Source: Nitrosomonas sp. PY1 (GTDB taxonomy: Bacteria > Pseudomonadota > Gammaproteobacteria > Burkholderiales > Nitrosomonadaceae). Taken from it: 64,000 nt of DNA. Positions within the stretch are counted from its first letter, which is position 1; every line of letters begins with the position of its first letter. Where the stretch lies: positions 2,616,121 through 2,680,120 of the forward strand of contig NZ_BQXC01000001.1 in assembly GCF_022836435.1 (NCBI RefSeq), in the 5' to 3' direction. Under the pieces are notes generated by a model. The model saw only the letters and a program-made list of their open reading frames with translations, was not told the DNA's origin and did no database searches. The translations under genes were made by a program, and so were the position numbers. Below are positions 50,362 to 58,850 of the stretch, one piece after another.

Positions 50362-50375
50362 TTGATATAAATCAA
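50362..50375. promoter_or_regulatory. FNR/ANR-type box upstream of the 37-residue peptide gene
   Basis: TTGATATAAATCAA matches the FNR/Anr consensus TTGAT-N4-ATCAA perfectly. Its centre is 67 bp before the ATG at 50436. A class-II arrangement (centre at -41.5) would place transcription start near 50410 with a TAAAAAT-like -10, giving a 26 bp leader. This predicts activation under low oxygen. The surrounding 50030-50361 shows no gene. Confidence 0.72.
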
Positions 50376-50435
50376 TAAATAAGGCTTTAATTTGATTAAA
50401 AATTCAATCTCCACTAATGAATATTGGGGGTAATA

Positions 50436-50549
50436 ATGAGTATGCTGGAACCAGAAGATGTTAGTACATTTAAAAAATTAGGCTTCAATTTGGCTCTAAT
50501 AGGTGCAGTAGCAGCGGCCTTGATTATTGTATCGATGTATTTTTCATAA
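50436..50549 (+). CDS. 37-residue single-helix membrane peptide
   Basis: MSMLEPEDVSTFKKLG followed by a hydrophobic helix (NLALIGAVAAALIIVSMYF) and a stop. A GGGGG ribosome site lies 5 bp before the ATG. The topology (short acidic cytoplasmic N-terminus, one helix, no tail) is like small accessory subunits of respiratory complexes, but I do not recognise a family. The perfect FNR box upstream suggests an oxygen-linked role, by inference. Confidence 0.72.
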   Translation: MSMLEPEDVSTFKKLGFNLALIGAVAAALIIVSMYFS

Positions 50550-50602
50550 ACAATCGATATAAAAATTCAAATTTATTTGAATTCAATAGTTCGATGAACT
50601 AC

Positions 50603-50621
50603 CTCGCCCCAAATGGGCGAG
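50603..50621 (+). terminator. Hairpin after the small membrane peptide gene
   Basis: Stem CTCGCCC/GGGCGAG with loop CAAAT, 53 bp after the stop. It is GC-rich but lacks a T-run on either strand, so terminator function is only possible. Confidence 0.35.
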
Positions 50622-51093
50622 GGCATTGAGGTCGTGTGTCTGCGAAGAAATTGATTTAGATAGACCCTTCGTTACGGATATCTTCATGGCTTGTGTGTTA
50701 AGTTTTATCAGAATTCCTTGCAAAGGATTACCAGGAAATCCTCGTTCAGTTACAATCCCGATGTAATGAAGTAAGCACTATTGGGAATAGAATTCGTAGA
50801 AATTAAAATTATTTTGGAATTAGCAAATAATCATTTATAGAGCTTTCCATAGCTGAAAATTAATCAAATACTGCGATGGAGCAAATGAGTATATCGATTT
50901 GCCTTACGCCACTCTCAAAAAATTATCCAATATAGTATCCCCTAAGATGCTGATTTTGTAACTTTCGTCACATTGCTACGAAAATGCTCGCATAGTTTCT
51001 GTCAATGTCAAAAATGACTCGCGGATTCGATTTATAATAAGCGTAATGCCAATCTAGTATTGGTATTTTATCTCTCTAAGATTGCAACGCCGC
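50622..51093. other. Intergenic region before the RluF-like gene
   Basis: About 470 bp with no coding frame that resembles a protein. A TATAAT-like hexamer lies near 51037-51042 and may be the -10 of the downstream gene, but no good -35 lies at the right distance. Confidence 0.4.
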
Positions 51094-51825
51094 ATGGAAA
51101 AAATACGCTTATCGAAATTGATGTCTGAACGAGGATTGTGCTCGCGCCGCGAGGCTGATCGCTTCATTGAATTGGGTTGGGTATTTGTCGATGGCGAGAA
51201 AATTTCTGAGTTGGGCACAAAAATCCATCCTTCTCAAAAAATCACCTTGAATAAAGCCGCGCAATCGGAGCAAACGCAGTGGGTGACGGTTTTGCTCAAC
51301 AAACCGATTGGATATGTTTCCGGGCAACCCGAACCGGGATATGAACCGGCGATTGTACTGATCAAGCCGGAAAACCAATTTGCCAATCATACAGCTACCA
51401 AACGCTTCCAGCGGTCACATTTAAAAAATCTGGCGCCAGCGGGGCGGTTGGATATCGATTCGCAAGGCTTGCTGGTGCTGACACAGGATGGACGCATTGC
51501 CAAGCAATTGATCGGTGAGAATTCTAATATCGAAAAAGAATATCTGGTGCGGGTTGAAGGTGTTTTACCGCGGGAAAAACTGGCGTTGCTGAATCATGGT
51601 TTGAGCTTGGATGGTCAGGCATTGAAGCCCGCGCAAGTAAGCTGGCAAAATCAAGATCAGTTACGGTTTATCCTACATGAGGGCAAAAAGCGTCAAATAC
51701 GCCGCATGTGTGAACTCGTCAATCTGAAAGTCATAGGGTTAAAACGCGTACGCATCGGCCAGGTCACACTGGGCAATTTACCGGAAGGACAATGGCGTTA
51801 TTTGGAAGAGCGTGAGGGGTTCTGA
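51094..51825 (+). CDS. RsuA/RluF-family pseudouridine synthase
   Basis: 243 residues. An N-terminal S4 RNA-binding domain ([24 protein letters not shown]) is followed by the catalytic domain with active-site Asp in [17 protein letters not shown] and the closing [14 protein letters not shown]. It resembles E. coli RluF (23S rRNA U2604) more than RsuA. The ATG at 51094 is chosen over a TTG at 51082. It is convergent with the nucleotide-cassette operon, 34 bp apart. Confidence 0.9.
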   Translation: MEKIRLSKLMSERGLCSRREADRFIELGWVFVDGEKISELGTKIHPSQKITLNKAAQSEQTQWVTVLLNKPIGYVSGQPEPGYEPAIVLIKPENQFANHTATKRFQRSHLKNLAPAGRLDIDSQGLLVLTQDGRIAKQLIGENSNIEKEYLVRVEGVLPREKLALLNHGLSLDGQALKPAQVSWQNQDQLRFILHEGKKRQIRRMCELVNLKVIGLKRVRIGQVTLGNLPEGQWRYLEEREGF

Positions 51826-51859
51826 AAAAGAACGATCTATTTGTTATTAGAAGCTAATT

Positions 51860-52498
51860 TCAATTGATCTTTCCATACCCAGAACGTTTCAAAGCAAGAT
51901 TGTCATTGATTTGATCGAGAATCGACTGTTGAACCTCTTCATCGTGTGCAAAATCAAGTAGACCGCTATCAATGACGAGCAGCTTATGAAGATGAGCTTT
52001 CTCATTGAGAATTTTCTCTAGTTGAATATTTATCTGCTGTAAATATTCAATAGTGATCGCATTCTCGACATCTCTTCCCCGTTCTCGAATCCGCTGTAAT
52101 TCAATTTTCGGATCGCATTTGAGGTGAATAAGTAAATCGGGGGTGCCTAATTCTTTTTCGACTTCTCGGTAAACAGAAAGAAAAACCTCTCGTTTGTTTT
52201 GCGGCAATGTAACGTAAGCATAGGCAAGATCAAGATATAGGGAAAAGTCGCTCGCGATTAGGTTTTTACTGTTCTGAGCTGATTTGATTTGATGATAGTG
52301 CTGCAAAAGAAATGTAATTTCGGTTTCAAAAGCAGTGCCTACAGGATCGGCATAAAAAGCACGCCAGAATGGATTGGTTTGGAAACTTTCCAGAATTGGG
52401 TTGATATTCGATCTTCCTAATAAATTAGCAAGTGTAGTTTTACCCGAAGCAATGCCACCACATATCTCAATGCGATGAGTATCATAATTCATTTTCAC
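51860..52498 (-). CDS. Deoxynucleoside kinase, last gene of the nucleotide cassette
   Basis: A 212-residue kinase of the deoxyadenosine/deoxyguanosine kinase family. The P-loop is EICGGIASGKTTLANLLGR (Lys near 20), then ESFQTNPFWRAFYADP, IASDFSLYLDLAYA in place of the usual DRS region, and the lid arginines RIRERGRDVE. Substrates are probably deoxynucleosides or, as in some phage enzymes, dNMPs. The gene overlaps the dUTPase-fold gene by 11-17 bp (ATGs at 52498 and 52492), so it is translationally coupled to the cassette. Confidence 0.85.
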   Translation of the reverse strand: MKMNYDTHRIEICGGIASGKTTLANLLGRSNINPILESFQTNPFWRAFYADPVGTAFETEITFLLQHYHQIKSAQNSKNLIASDFSLYLDLAYAYVTLPQNKREVFLSVYREVEKELGTPDLLIHLKCDPKIELQRIRERGRDVENAITIEYLQQINIQLEKILNEKAHLHKLLVIDSGLLDFAHDEEVQQSILDQINDNLALKRSGYGKIN

Positions 52499-53477
52499 TT
52501 GATGTAATCTGGCTGTTTAAATCTAAATTTTCAGTTGTTAGTCCCTTACTTTCTTTCTTTGATGATCCAACAAGAGATTTAATTTGAGCTTCCAAAAAAT
52601 TTAATCTTTTATTCAATTCTGTTTGATCTTTACTAAAACTTGTAATTTCATCACGTGCAGTCGCAATATTCTGGTTGGCATTCGAGATTAAATCCCAGGT
52701 CATATAAATTAAAGCCAGAAATCCCACTAATCCCAAGCCACCAACAACTTTACCAATAGTTTTGGTTGTTTCTATAAATTTATTTGCATTTGCGATTTCA
52801 CCAGGGATTGAGCTACTAGCTGGACGTCCACTCGATGCTTTTTTGAAATATTCATAAGCAGGGAGACTCTGCTTATTAGTCGGAAAAGAACGATACTCAG
52901 CACCACTTCTCGCAGAAGAGTTCCATTTGATATGAGGGGACAGCTTTGTAAATTCAACCCAGATTAAGCCATCTCCACCATGTAGAATATAGTCTTCAGA
53001 AGTCAGATTATGAAGTGGGATTAATAGCTGGCCGGCAAAACCGGGATCCACTAGTGGTCCAGTACCTAGTAATAATCCCCGGTGTACATGTGTAATCTTC
53101 AAGTTAAATCGGATGGCTATATAATCCGGTAGAAAAAATTTAGTTTTAGTAAAAATAAAAACTATAACATTCTTTCTCAGTGTAAATGGTTCACCTTTTG
53201 CAAGAGTTTCCTTTTCTACTTTGCCAGTCTCTTCATTTACATAATAAACATCACCTAAGAAATCAATTTCATAAGAAGCTGACTTCAGTTTATTTTTATC
53301 AAACGGAAAGATCATGCTCGTAATACGAGCATAGTCTTCAATATCACCTGAATTTAACAAAGCTGGAGGTATTTCCACTGGAAAAGGATCTGTAGATGAA
53401 AACTTTAAAAAGCGTTTCTTGGCCTCTTTCTCATCATTTTCATCTACAAAGTCAAATTGAGAATAATCTTCGCTCAT
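52482..53477 (-). CDS. Membrane-anchored dUTPase/dCTP-deaminase-fold protein
   Basis: 331 residues from the ATG at 53477, which overlaps the upstream stop as ATGA. Residues about 45-185 form the trimeric dUTPase/dCTP-deaminase fold: SASYEIDFLGD, THVHRGLLLGTGPLVDPGFAGQ and LLIPLHNLTS. The Glu of true dCTP deaminases (G-x-I-x-L-E) is absent, while the PLVDPGFAG Asp is kept, closer to a dUTPase. Residues about 244-264 are a transmembrane helix and 265-305 a coiled coil (EITSFSKDQTELNKRLNFLEAQI). This tail is unusual for a soluble housekeeping fold and suggests membrane attachment or sensing. Confidence 0.8.
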   Translation of the reverse strand: MSEDYSQFDFVDENDEKEAKKRFLKFSSTDPFPVEIPPALLNSGDIEDYARITSMIFPFDKNKLKSASYEIDFLGDVYYVNEETGKVEKETLAKGEPFTLRKNVIVFIFTKTKFFLPDYIAIRFNLKITHVHRGLLLGTGPLVDPGFAGQLLIPLHNLTSEDYILHGGDGLIWVEFTKLSPHIKWNSSARSGAEYRSFPTNKQSLPAYEYFKKASSGRPASSSIPGEIANANKFIETTKTIGKVVGGLGLVGFLALIYMTWDLISNANQNIATARDEITSFSKDQTELNKRLNFLEAQIKSLVGSSKKESKGLTTENLDLNSQITSSENEL

Positions 53478-54505
53478 GCCAATTTCATGCAATCTTGTAT
53501 TGATATCAAATGATCAGGCCCAAGCCCAGCATACGCGATATGACATCCGATTTCTTCTTCAAAATATCGCAATAAAGATAAGGCTTCTGGGGTGTAATTC
53601 CGAAAAGCTGTATTTCTTATATCGAGGTAGTCGAGGTGATTCAAGACAATGCGAGTCGGTCTATTGTATAGGATCGCTTGGCGTACGATTTCCGGATCGA
53701 ATCGCGCGACCCGTCTCATATTTTTTGTAACCGATGTATATTCAATAATTGGCAACTCAGAGCCGGAATCAGAAGTCAGTTCTTCCCAGGAAAATTCGTT
53801 AGGAAGCGGCCCTGAGTTACCGGCTACCCGGATCGGAAATGTTCTGATCACCAATATAATGTCATCAACATCTAACGGACTTAGCCCGGCTTCCGCAACG
53901 AATCCTGCAGCGGTGGTATCCCGGCTGGTTGCAAATGGATAATCCCGGGTATGCAACACCGACAGACCGAATCCTTGCGTACCCTCAACGATAATTCGTT
54001 CGTTTTTATTCAATCGTTCCCGTAGAAAAGGCGTGACCGGTCTTACAAACGGCTTGAGGCTTTCATCATCTCGTGCCAGCTTAACATTCCCAAGCCTGTT
54101 GATTCGTGCAGAAACCGCTGCGCCCGTGCCGCTTTGCGTGGAACCGATCGCTGTTCCAAGATTGGAATTCCTTTCTTCGGTCAGATTATCGTTGGTAATT
54201 ACAACTGCATTGGGATCAATCGTAAGGCGGGAAGGTGCGAGGTTTGCAAGCTGCATTTCTTCAAACAAAATCGCAGGTGAGAGATAACTCCCTGCCGGTA
54301 AAACACATTGAACATCTGGCAAAATGGCTGCCGTGGGTAATTGTTTGAAAATTATCGGGCCATTGTCAGAAATTACGGTATGTCCGGAATTTGGTCCCCC
54401 GACCCTGATTGCAACGGATGCACCCATTTCTTTGGCAAAGAAATGTGCTACCTTGCCCTTTCCTTCAGAGCCAAATTGACCGCCCACGATAACTGTTACT
54501 GGCAT
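53474..54505 (-). CDS. purZ: PurZ-like adenylosuccinate synthetase
   Basis: 343 residues, about 90 shorter than housekeeping PurA. The N-terminal GTP-site motif reads VGGQFGSEGKGK: Ser13 replaces the PurA catalytic Asp (GDEGKG), matching the GSxxKG signature of phage PurZ, which makes the 2-aminoadenine precursor from dGMP and aspartate. The catalytic His is kept (GGPNSGHT, His42). The aspartate-loop region reads YTSVTKNMRRVARFD. The start overlaps the fusion gene by 10 bp and its stop overlaps the next gene. If active it would need host PurB for the second step. A diverged PurA with AMP specificity is the alternative. Confidence 0.82.
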   Translation of the reverse strand: MPVTVIVGGQFGSEGKGKVAHFFAKEMGASVAIRVGGPNSGHTVISDNGPIIFKQLPTAAILPDVQCVLPAGSYLSPAILFEEMQLANLAPSRLTIDPNAVVITNDNLTEERNSNLGTAIGSTQSGTGAAVSARINRLGNVKLARDDESLKPFVRPVTPFLRERLNKNERIIVEGTQGFGLSVLHTRDYPFATSRDTTAAGFVAEAGLSPLDVDDIILVIRTFPIRVAGNSGPLPNEFSWEELTSDSGSELPIIEYTSVTKNMRRVARFDPEIVRQAILYNRPTRIVLNHLDYLDIRNTAFRNYTPEALSLLRYFEEEIGCHIAYAGLGPDHLISIQDCMKLA

Positions 54506-56571
54506 GTTAGTCTCGAAATGTGATGCATAATTAAATGATCTACTTTTGAATAAAGAGATTGAATTTTTCCTTCATTAGAAAATATCTCATGAGCTAATGG
54601 GCGCAGTGTTGAAACTTGTTGCTCAACAGGATGCGCTTCGGCTTCTTCAAACGATAATTTATTAGTTTCGCGAGTTTCGAATCGTGCTTTGCGTAATTTT
54701 GCAGAAGCTTCCAAATGGACGTGATAAAAAGCTGGCCCGAATGTTTCGATCCAAAAAGCATGATCATCAGAGAATCTCAATCCGTCAATGACAATATTGC
54801 CTTGTTGAGGCAAGTTTTCCAAAAGCTTACGGCCCAATTCGCGTTGCCCAATTTGTTTATATATCTGATCTCCAAATTCCTGTAAAGCCGTTCGAGTTGG
54901 TTCTTTACCCTGTTCGCGCATTATTTGTGCTAATACCATGCTGTAGCGGATATAGTAAAAACCATGGGTTTCAAAATATCTGGCAAGTGTCGTTTTGCCA
55001 GCTGCTATGCGGCCACTGATCCCGATAACTCTCCTATTGCACCAAGTACTTGTATTAGCATTTAAGTCTGGAATGATGAGCGCTTCATCACCCTCCACAC
55101 CCAGCGCCTCAAATTTTCCGCTCCAGAAAAAGGCACCGACTACTGAAGATGTAATTGCGTCAAGCTCATCGTGCGTCAGCTGTTCCTTGAGGAAATCACC
55201 GTGTATTCCGAATTCTTTAAGACCTTCGCAAAGCATATCCAAACTGGCGCGCTTTCGCGGGATTCCCATAATATCTTGCGCCGCTCCTGGATAGCTCTCG
55301 ATTACAGGTACGCCTTTGCTGCGTAATAGTGAGGCCAATCGTATGCCTCTCGCAGTGAGTTTTTGCATGCTGGGAATAAGTGCAGGATAAACGTTGATTC
55401 CTCTTTTTTTTAATACCCGCTCACAATAACGCATGATTCCGTACTGATGCCTGCCTGGATCGTCATCATGAACCGAAATTCTGCCTTGCGGTAGGGATAA
55501 AGGTGAATCAATCGACACAATATCTGGTTGTGCTGCTAAAGTAGCTAAGATTAAATCTTCATCGCTTGCTATAAGACGGGTTGTTGCCTCTGTTGCATCC
55601 AATAAACACCAGCCTGATGGTTTATTTTCAGAACCTGTAAGGTCAATGCCTACTACTTTTAGCGAGTTTGATTTCGTGGCAAAAAGGCTTTCATACTTGA
55701 TTTTCGGTCCAGAATCGCCTTTATAGGGCGAAAAACTGATTTCTTTAAATAGACTGTGGGTTGATCTTTTATTGGTTGATAAGGATTCCTTGCGGTTAAA
55801 AAATTTTGGAAACTTTTTGCTAATCTGATGCGGTAAATTTTGTTGTTTTGCTATTAACTCAATAACTTTGTCGAAAATAAATTTCATGCCCAAAATATCG
55901 CAATAGTTATATTGAGTTAAAAGTTTGAGAGCTTCTAAATCACCCCTGCGATATTGATGCCAGAGTATCGGTGCGCTTTCACCTTTAATTTCAATTAAAT
56001 GAGATGGTCTTTTAAAACCGACCTTGTCTTCTATGATTTTCTGACCACCAGAAAGTGCTACTCTTTTAGCAAGGAATCTCAGGTCTATATGAACCGGCGG
56101 GATCGGTAGATCAGCAAGGCCTACTCGAAGAAAAGGCAGATCAAACATCGAGCCATTAAAAGTCACGATAGCGCAAGCATCTGATAAGACAGATCTAAGT
56201 GGTTGCTCGTCTCCTTCTTGAATGAAACTATTATATTTTCCTTGATAGAACCATCCAACCAGGGTAATAGCATCGTAATAACGACTTAATCCGGTAGTTT
56301 CGATATCGAGGAAAAGTGTTTTTTCCGGGAAGGATAATGGAATTCTGTAGTGTTCTCGAGGATCTAAAAGATTTGAGAAGTAAGCAGCATCCTTAACTTC
56401 AAAAGCAGTTCTTGCATTTTTAAAAAGATGATCTTGATCGAAAAAGAGGTTATCTTGCGGAGATAGGTATCTTTCAAGATCATCCCATGAAAAAATTCCT
56501 TCTTTCCAATATTTAGCTTCACGATTTGCACTAACACCGCGTAATAAGCGTTGAAAAGTCATATGAAGCAT
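54496..56571 (-). CDS. Three-domain fusion: RNase H-like exonuclease, DUF429, P-loop kinase
   Basis: 691 residues, first gene of the cassette. Residues 85-235 are a DEDD exonuclease of the YprB type (FLDIETTGL with D89/E91, VTFNGSMFDLPFL with D144, YNYCDILGM with D225). Residues 306-490 match DUF429, a predicted RNase H-like nuclease (VVGIDLTGSENKPSG, IVSIDSPLSLP, ESYPGAAQDI, HDELDA). Residues 514-690 are a P-loop kinase (VIGISGRIAAGKTTLA, IVIDGLRFSDDHAF) similar to the NMP-kinase-like domain of antiviral deaminases, from memory. I know of no standard protein with this order. The start is uncertain (ATG 56571 or 56562) and lacks a clear ribosome site. Confidence 0.78.
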   Translation of the reverse strand: MLHMTFQRLLRGVSANREAKYWKEGIFSWDDLERYLSPQDNLFFDQDHLFKNARTAFEVKDAAYFSNLLDPREHYRIPLSFPEKTLFLDIETTGLSRYYDAITLVGWFYQGKYNSFIQEGDEQPLRSVLSDACAIVTFNGSMFDLPFLRVGLADLPIPPVHIDLRFLAKRVALSGGQKIIEDKVGFKRPSHLIEIKGESAPILWHQYRRGDLEALKLLTQYNYCDILGMKFIFDKVIELIAKQQNLPHQISKKFPKFFNRKESLSTNKRSTHSLFKEISFSPYKGDSGPKIKYESLFATKSNSLKVVGIDLTGSENKPSGWCLLDATEATTRLIASDEDLILATLAAQPDIVSIDSPLSLPQGRISVHDDDPGRHQYGIMRYCERVLKKRGINVYPALIPSMQKLTARGIRLASLLRSKGVPVIESYPGAAQDIMGIPRKRASLDMLCEGLKEFGIHGDFLKEQLTHDELDAITSSVVGAFFWSGKFEALGVEGDEALIIPDLNANTSTWCNRRVIGISGRIAAGKTTLARYFETHGFYYIRYSMVLAQIMREQGKEPTRTALQEFGDQIYKQIGQRELGRKLLENLPQQGNIVIDGLRFSDDHAFWIETFGPAFYHVHLEASAKLRKARFETRETNKLSFEEAEAHPVEQQVSTLRPLAHEIFSNEGKIQSLYSKVDHLIMHHISRLTCQ

Positions 56572-56710
56572 ATCAATACTACAAATCCTTTAAATATATC
56601 TCGGTTATGATAGAAACCTTTCAAAAGTAGTTTTAAGTATACAGGAACACAAAATCGGTTAGTACCATTAGCGTTAGTGATTAGTATTTTGTAAAGTAGA
56701 GAGATTGCCC

Positions 56711-56938
56711 ATGCATCAGCGTTTGCACGTTGTTCTCAAAATTCCAGCCTATCAGCTTTTGTATTATTACGAAGGTAATGTCGATACCGTAGCCGCGAAA
56801 ACAACCGATGGACGAATCATTCATTTTCCGGCGAATATTTTGCGTTCCGTGGTACAAAGTCATGGTGTGTACGGTACATTTGAATTAGTTTTTGACGAAC
56901 ATCATAAGTTTGTGTCAATTGACCGCGTAAGCGACTGA
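56711..56938 (+). CDS. DUF2835 family protein
   Basis: A 75-residue protein with LKIPAYQLLYYYEGNVDTVAAKTTDGRIIHFPANILR and a closing HGVYGTFELVFDEHHKFVSI, typical of DUF2835 in length and pattern. Function unknown. The ATG at 56711 is used rather than a TTG two codons upstream. It lies divergent from the cassette operon and 100 bp before ettA. Confidence 0.85.
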   Translation: MHQRLHVVLKIPAYQLLYYYEGNVDTVAAKTTDGRIIHFPANILRSVVQSHGVYGTFELVFDEHHKFVSIDRVSD

Positions 56939-57037
56939 AGGTGATTCCGTGTGTGACGACTTTCTTTGCGCTTTGACGTGCGCTACACTCTGATCTATCG
57001 TATTTTTCCTTTATCCTTTTAAACGACGGTTAAATTC

Positions 57038-58702
57038 ATGGCTCAATATGTAATGTCGATGCTCCGCGTGAGCAAAGTAGTTCCGCCCAAACGTCAGATC
57101 ATCAAAGATATTTCTTTAAGCTTCTTTCCAGGAGCCAAAATTGGTTTGTTGGGATTGAATGGTTCGGGAAAATCCACAGTGCTTAAAATCATGGCGGGAG
57201 CTGATACTGAAATCGAAGGCGAAGTGCAACGCCTACCGAATATCCGTATCGGTTATTTACCGCAAGAGCCGCAATTGAATCCCGACCATACCGTCCGACA
57301 GGAAGTCGAGGAAGGCTTGGGTGAAGTGATGCAGGCACAGAAAAAACTGGATGAGGTGTATGCTGCGTACGCTGAAGAGGGCGCCGATTTCGATGCACTG
57401 GCAGAAGAACAGGCGCGTCTGGAAGCGATTATTGCCACTGCGGGCAGCGATAGCTCGCATCAAATGGATATTGCTGCAGATGCATTACGCTTGCCGCCGT
57501 GGGATGCGATCATTAAAAATTTGTCAGGGGGAGAAAAACGCCGCGTTGCGCTGTGCAAGCTGTTGCTGGAAAAACCGGATATGCTGTTGCTGGATGAACC
57601 GACCAACCATTTAGATGCCGAATCCGTCGAATGGTTGGAACAATTCTTAGTGCGTTTTCCAGGCACCGTCGTTGCTGTCACGCATGATCGTTATTTTCTC
57701 GATAATGCCGCCGAATGGATTTTAGAACTCGATCGTGGCCATGGCATTCCCTGGAAAGGTAATTATTCCAGTTGGCTGGAACAAAAAGAGGCCCACTTGG
57801 AGCAGGAAAACAAGCAGATTGATGCGCATATGAAGGCGATGAAGCAGGAACTGGAATGGGTGAGACAAAACCCGAAAGGACGTCAGGCAAAATCAAAAGC
57901 GCGCTTGGCTCGCTTCGACGAATTGAATTCCCAGGAATACCAGAAACGCAATGAAACCCAAGAAATATTTATTCCGGTTGGGGAGCGCCTCGGTAATGAA
58001 GTCATTGAGTTTGACGGTGTTTCCAAATCGTATGGCGACCGCTTATTGATCGACCACTTGAGCTTCAAGGTACCGCCCGGCGCAATTGTTGGGATCATCG
58101 GCCCGAACGGCGCGGGTAAATCGACTCTGTTCAAGCTGATTACCGGCAAGGAACAACCCGATTCCGGAGAAGTGAAAATCGGTCCGACGGTGAAAATTGC
58201 GCACGTCGACCAAGCACGTGATACGCTGGAAAATGACAAAACCGTGTTCGATGCCATATCCGGCGGTAACGATAACTTAATTGTCGGCAAATACACTACG
58301 CCCGCCCGCGCTTACTTGGGACGATTTAATTTCAAAGGCGGCGATCAGCAAAAAATCATCGGGCAACTTTCTGGCGGGGAACGCGGCCGACTCCATTTGG
58401 CGCAAACCTTAATTGCAGGCGGTAATGTATTACTGCTTGACGAGCCTTCCAACGATTTGGATGTGGAAACGCTACGTGCATTGGAAGACGCATTATTGGA
58501 ATTTGCCGGCTGCGTGTTGGTCATCTCGCACGATCGTTGGTTCCTCGATCGTATCGCTACGCACATTCTGGCTGCCGAAGGCGATTCGCAGTGGACTTTC
58601 TTCAACGGTAACTATCAAGAATACGAAGCTGACAAGAAAAAACGCCTGGGTGAAGAAGGTGCCAAACCGAAGCGCATACGGTACAAGCCGATTAGCAGGT
58701 GA
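57038..58702 (+). CDS. ettA: Energy-dependent translational throttle protein EttA
   Basis: A 554-residue ABC-F ATPase that binds the ribosomal E site and gates translation by ATP/ADP ratio. It has two ATP-binding cassettes: GLNGSGKST with LSGGEKRRVAL and LLDEPTNHLDAESV, then GPNGAGKST with LSGGERGRLHL and LLDEPSNDLD. The arm and linker between them carry QNPKGRQAKSKARLARF. Normal length; the family is highly conserved in proteobacteria. Confidence 0.96.
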   Translation: MAQYVMSMLRVSKVVPPKRQIIKDISLSFFPGAKIGLLGLNGSGKSTVLKIMAGADTEIEGEVQRLPNIRIGYLPQEPQLNPDHTVRQEVEEGLGEVMQAQKKLDEVYAAYAEEGADFDALAEEQARLEAIIATAGSDSSHQMDIAADALRLPPWDAIIKNLSGGEKRRVALCKLLLEKPDMLLLDEPTNHLDAESVEWLEQFLVRFPGTVVAVTHDRYFLDNAAEWILELDRGHGIPWKGNYSSWLEQKEAHLEQENKQIDAHMKAMKQELEWVRQNPKGRQAKSKARLARFDELNSQEYQKRNETQEIFIPVGERLGNEVIEFDGVSKSYGDRLLIDHLSFKVPPGAIVGIIGPNGAGKSTLFKLITGKEQPDSGEVKIGPTVKIAHVDQARDTLENDKTVFDAISGGNDNLIVGKYTTPARAYLGRFNFKGGDQQKIIGQLSGGERGRLHLAQTLIAGGNVLLLDEPSNDLDVETLRALEDALLEFAGCVLVISHDRWFLDRIATHILAAEGDSQWTFFNGNYQEYEADKKKRLGEEGAKPKRIRYKPISR

Positions 58703-58749
58703 ACACGAGTCACCGTCCGAGTTCTTCTTTCAATAGGAAAATTAGCAGA

Positions 58750-58839
58750 ATAGCGGAGTTGTATTCCGGGTATTCTGCTATCGATTTTGCTGTAACTTCC
58801 AGGAAAAATATTCCGGCAGCTTTGATGGTATTTTCTTAA
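58750..58839 (-). mobile_element. IS1595-family transposase 5' fragment (relic)
   Basis: About 90 bp resembling the transposase N-terminal region of the IS1595 copies at 16-18 kb. It shares GTATTCCG, TTTTGCTGTAACTTCCAG and ATTCC in the same order as 16766-16836. No terminal repeat or remaining gene is present, so it is a truncated relic just after ettA. Confidence 0.65.
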
Positions 58840-58850
58840 CGTTAGAAAAA

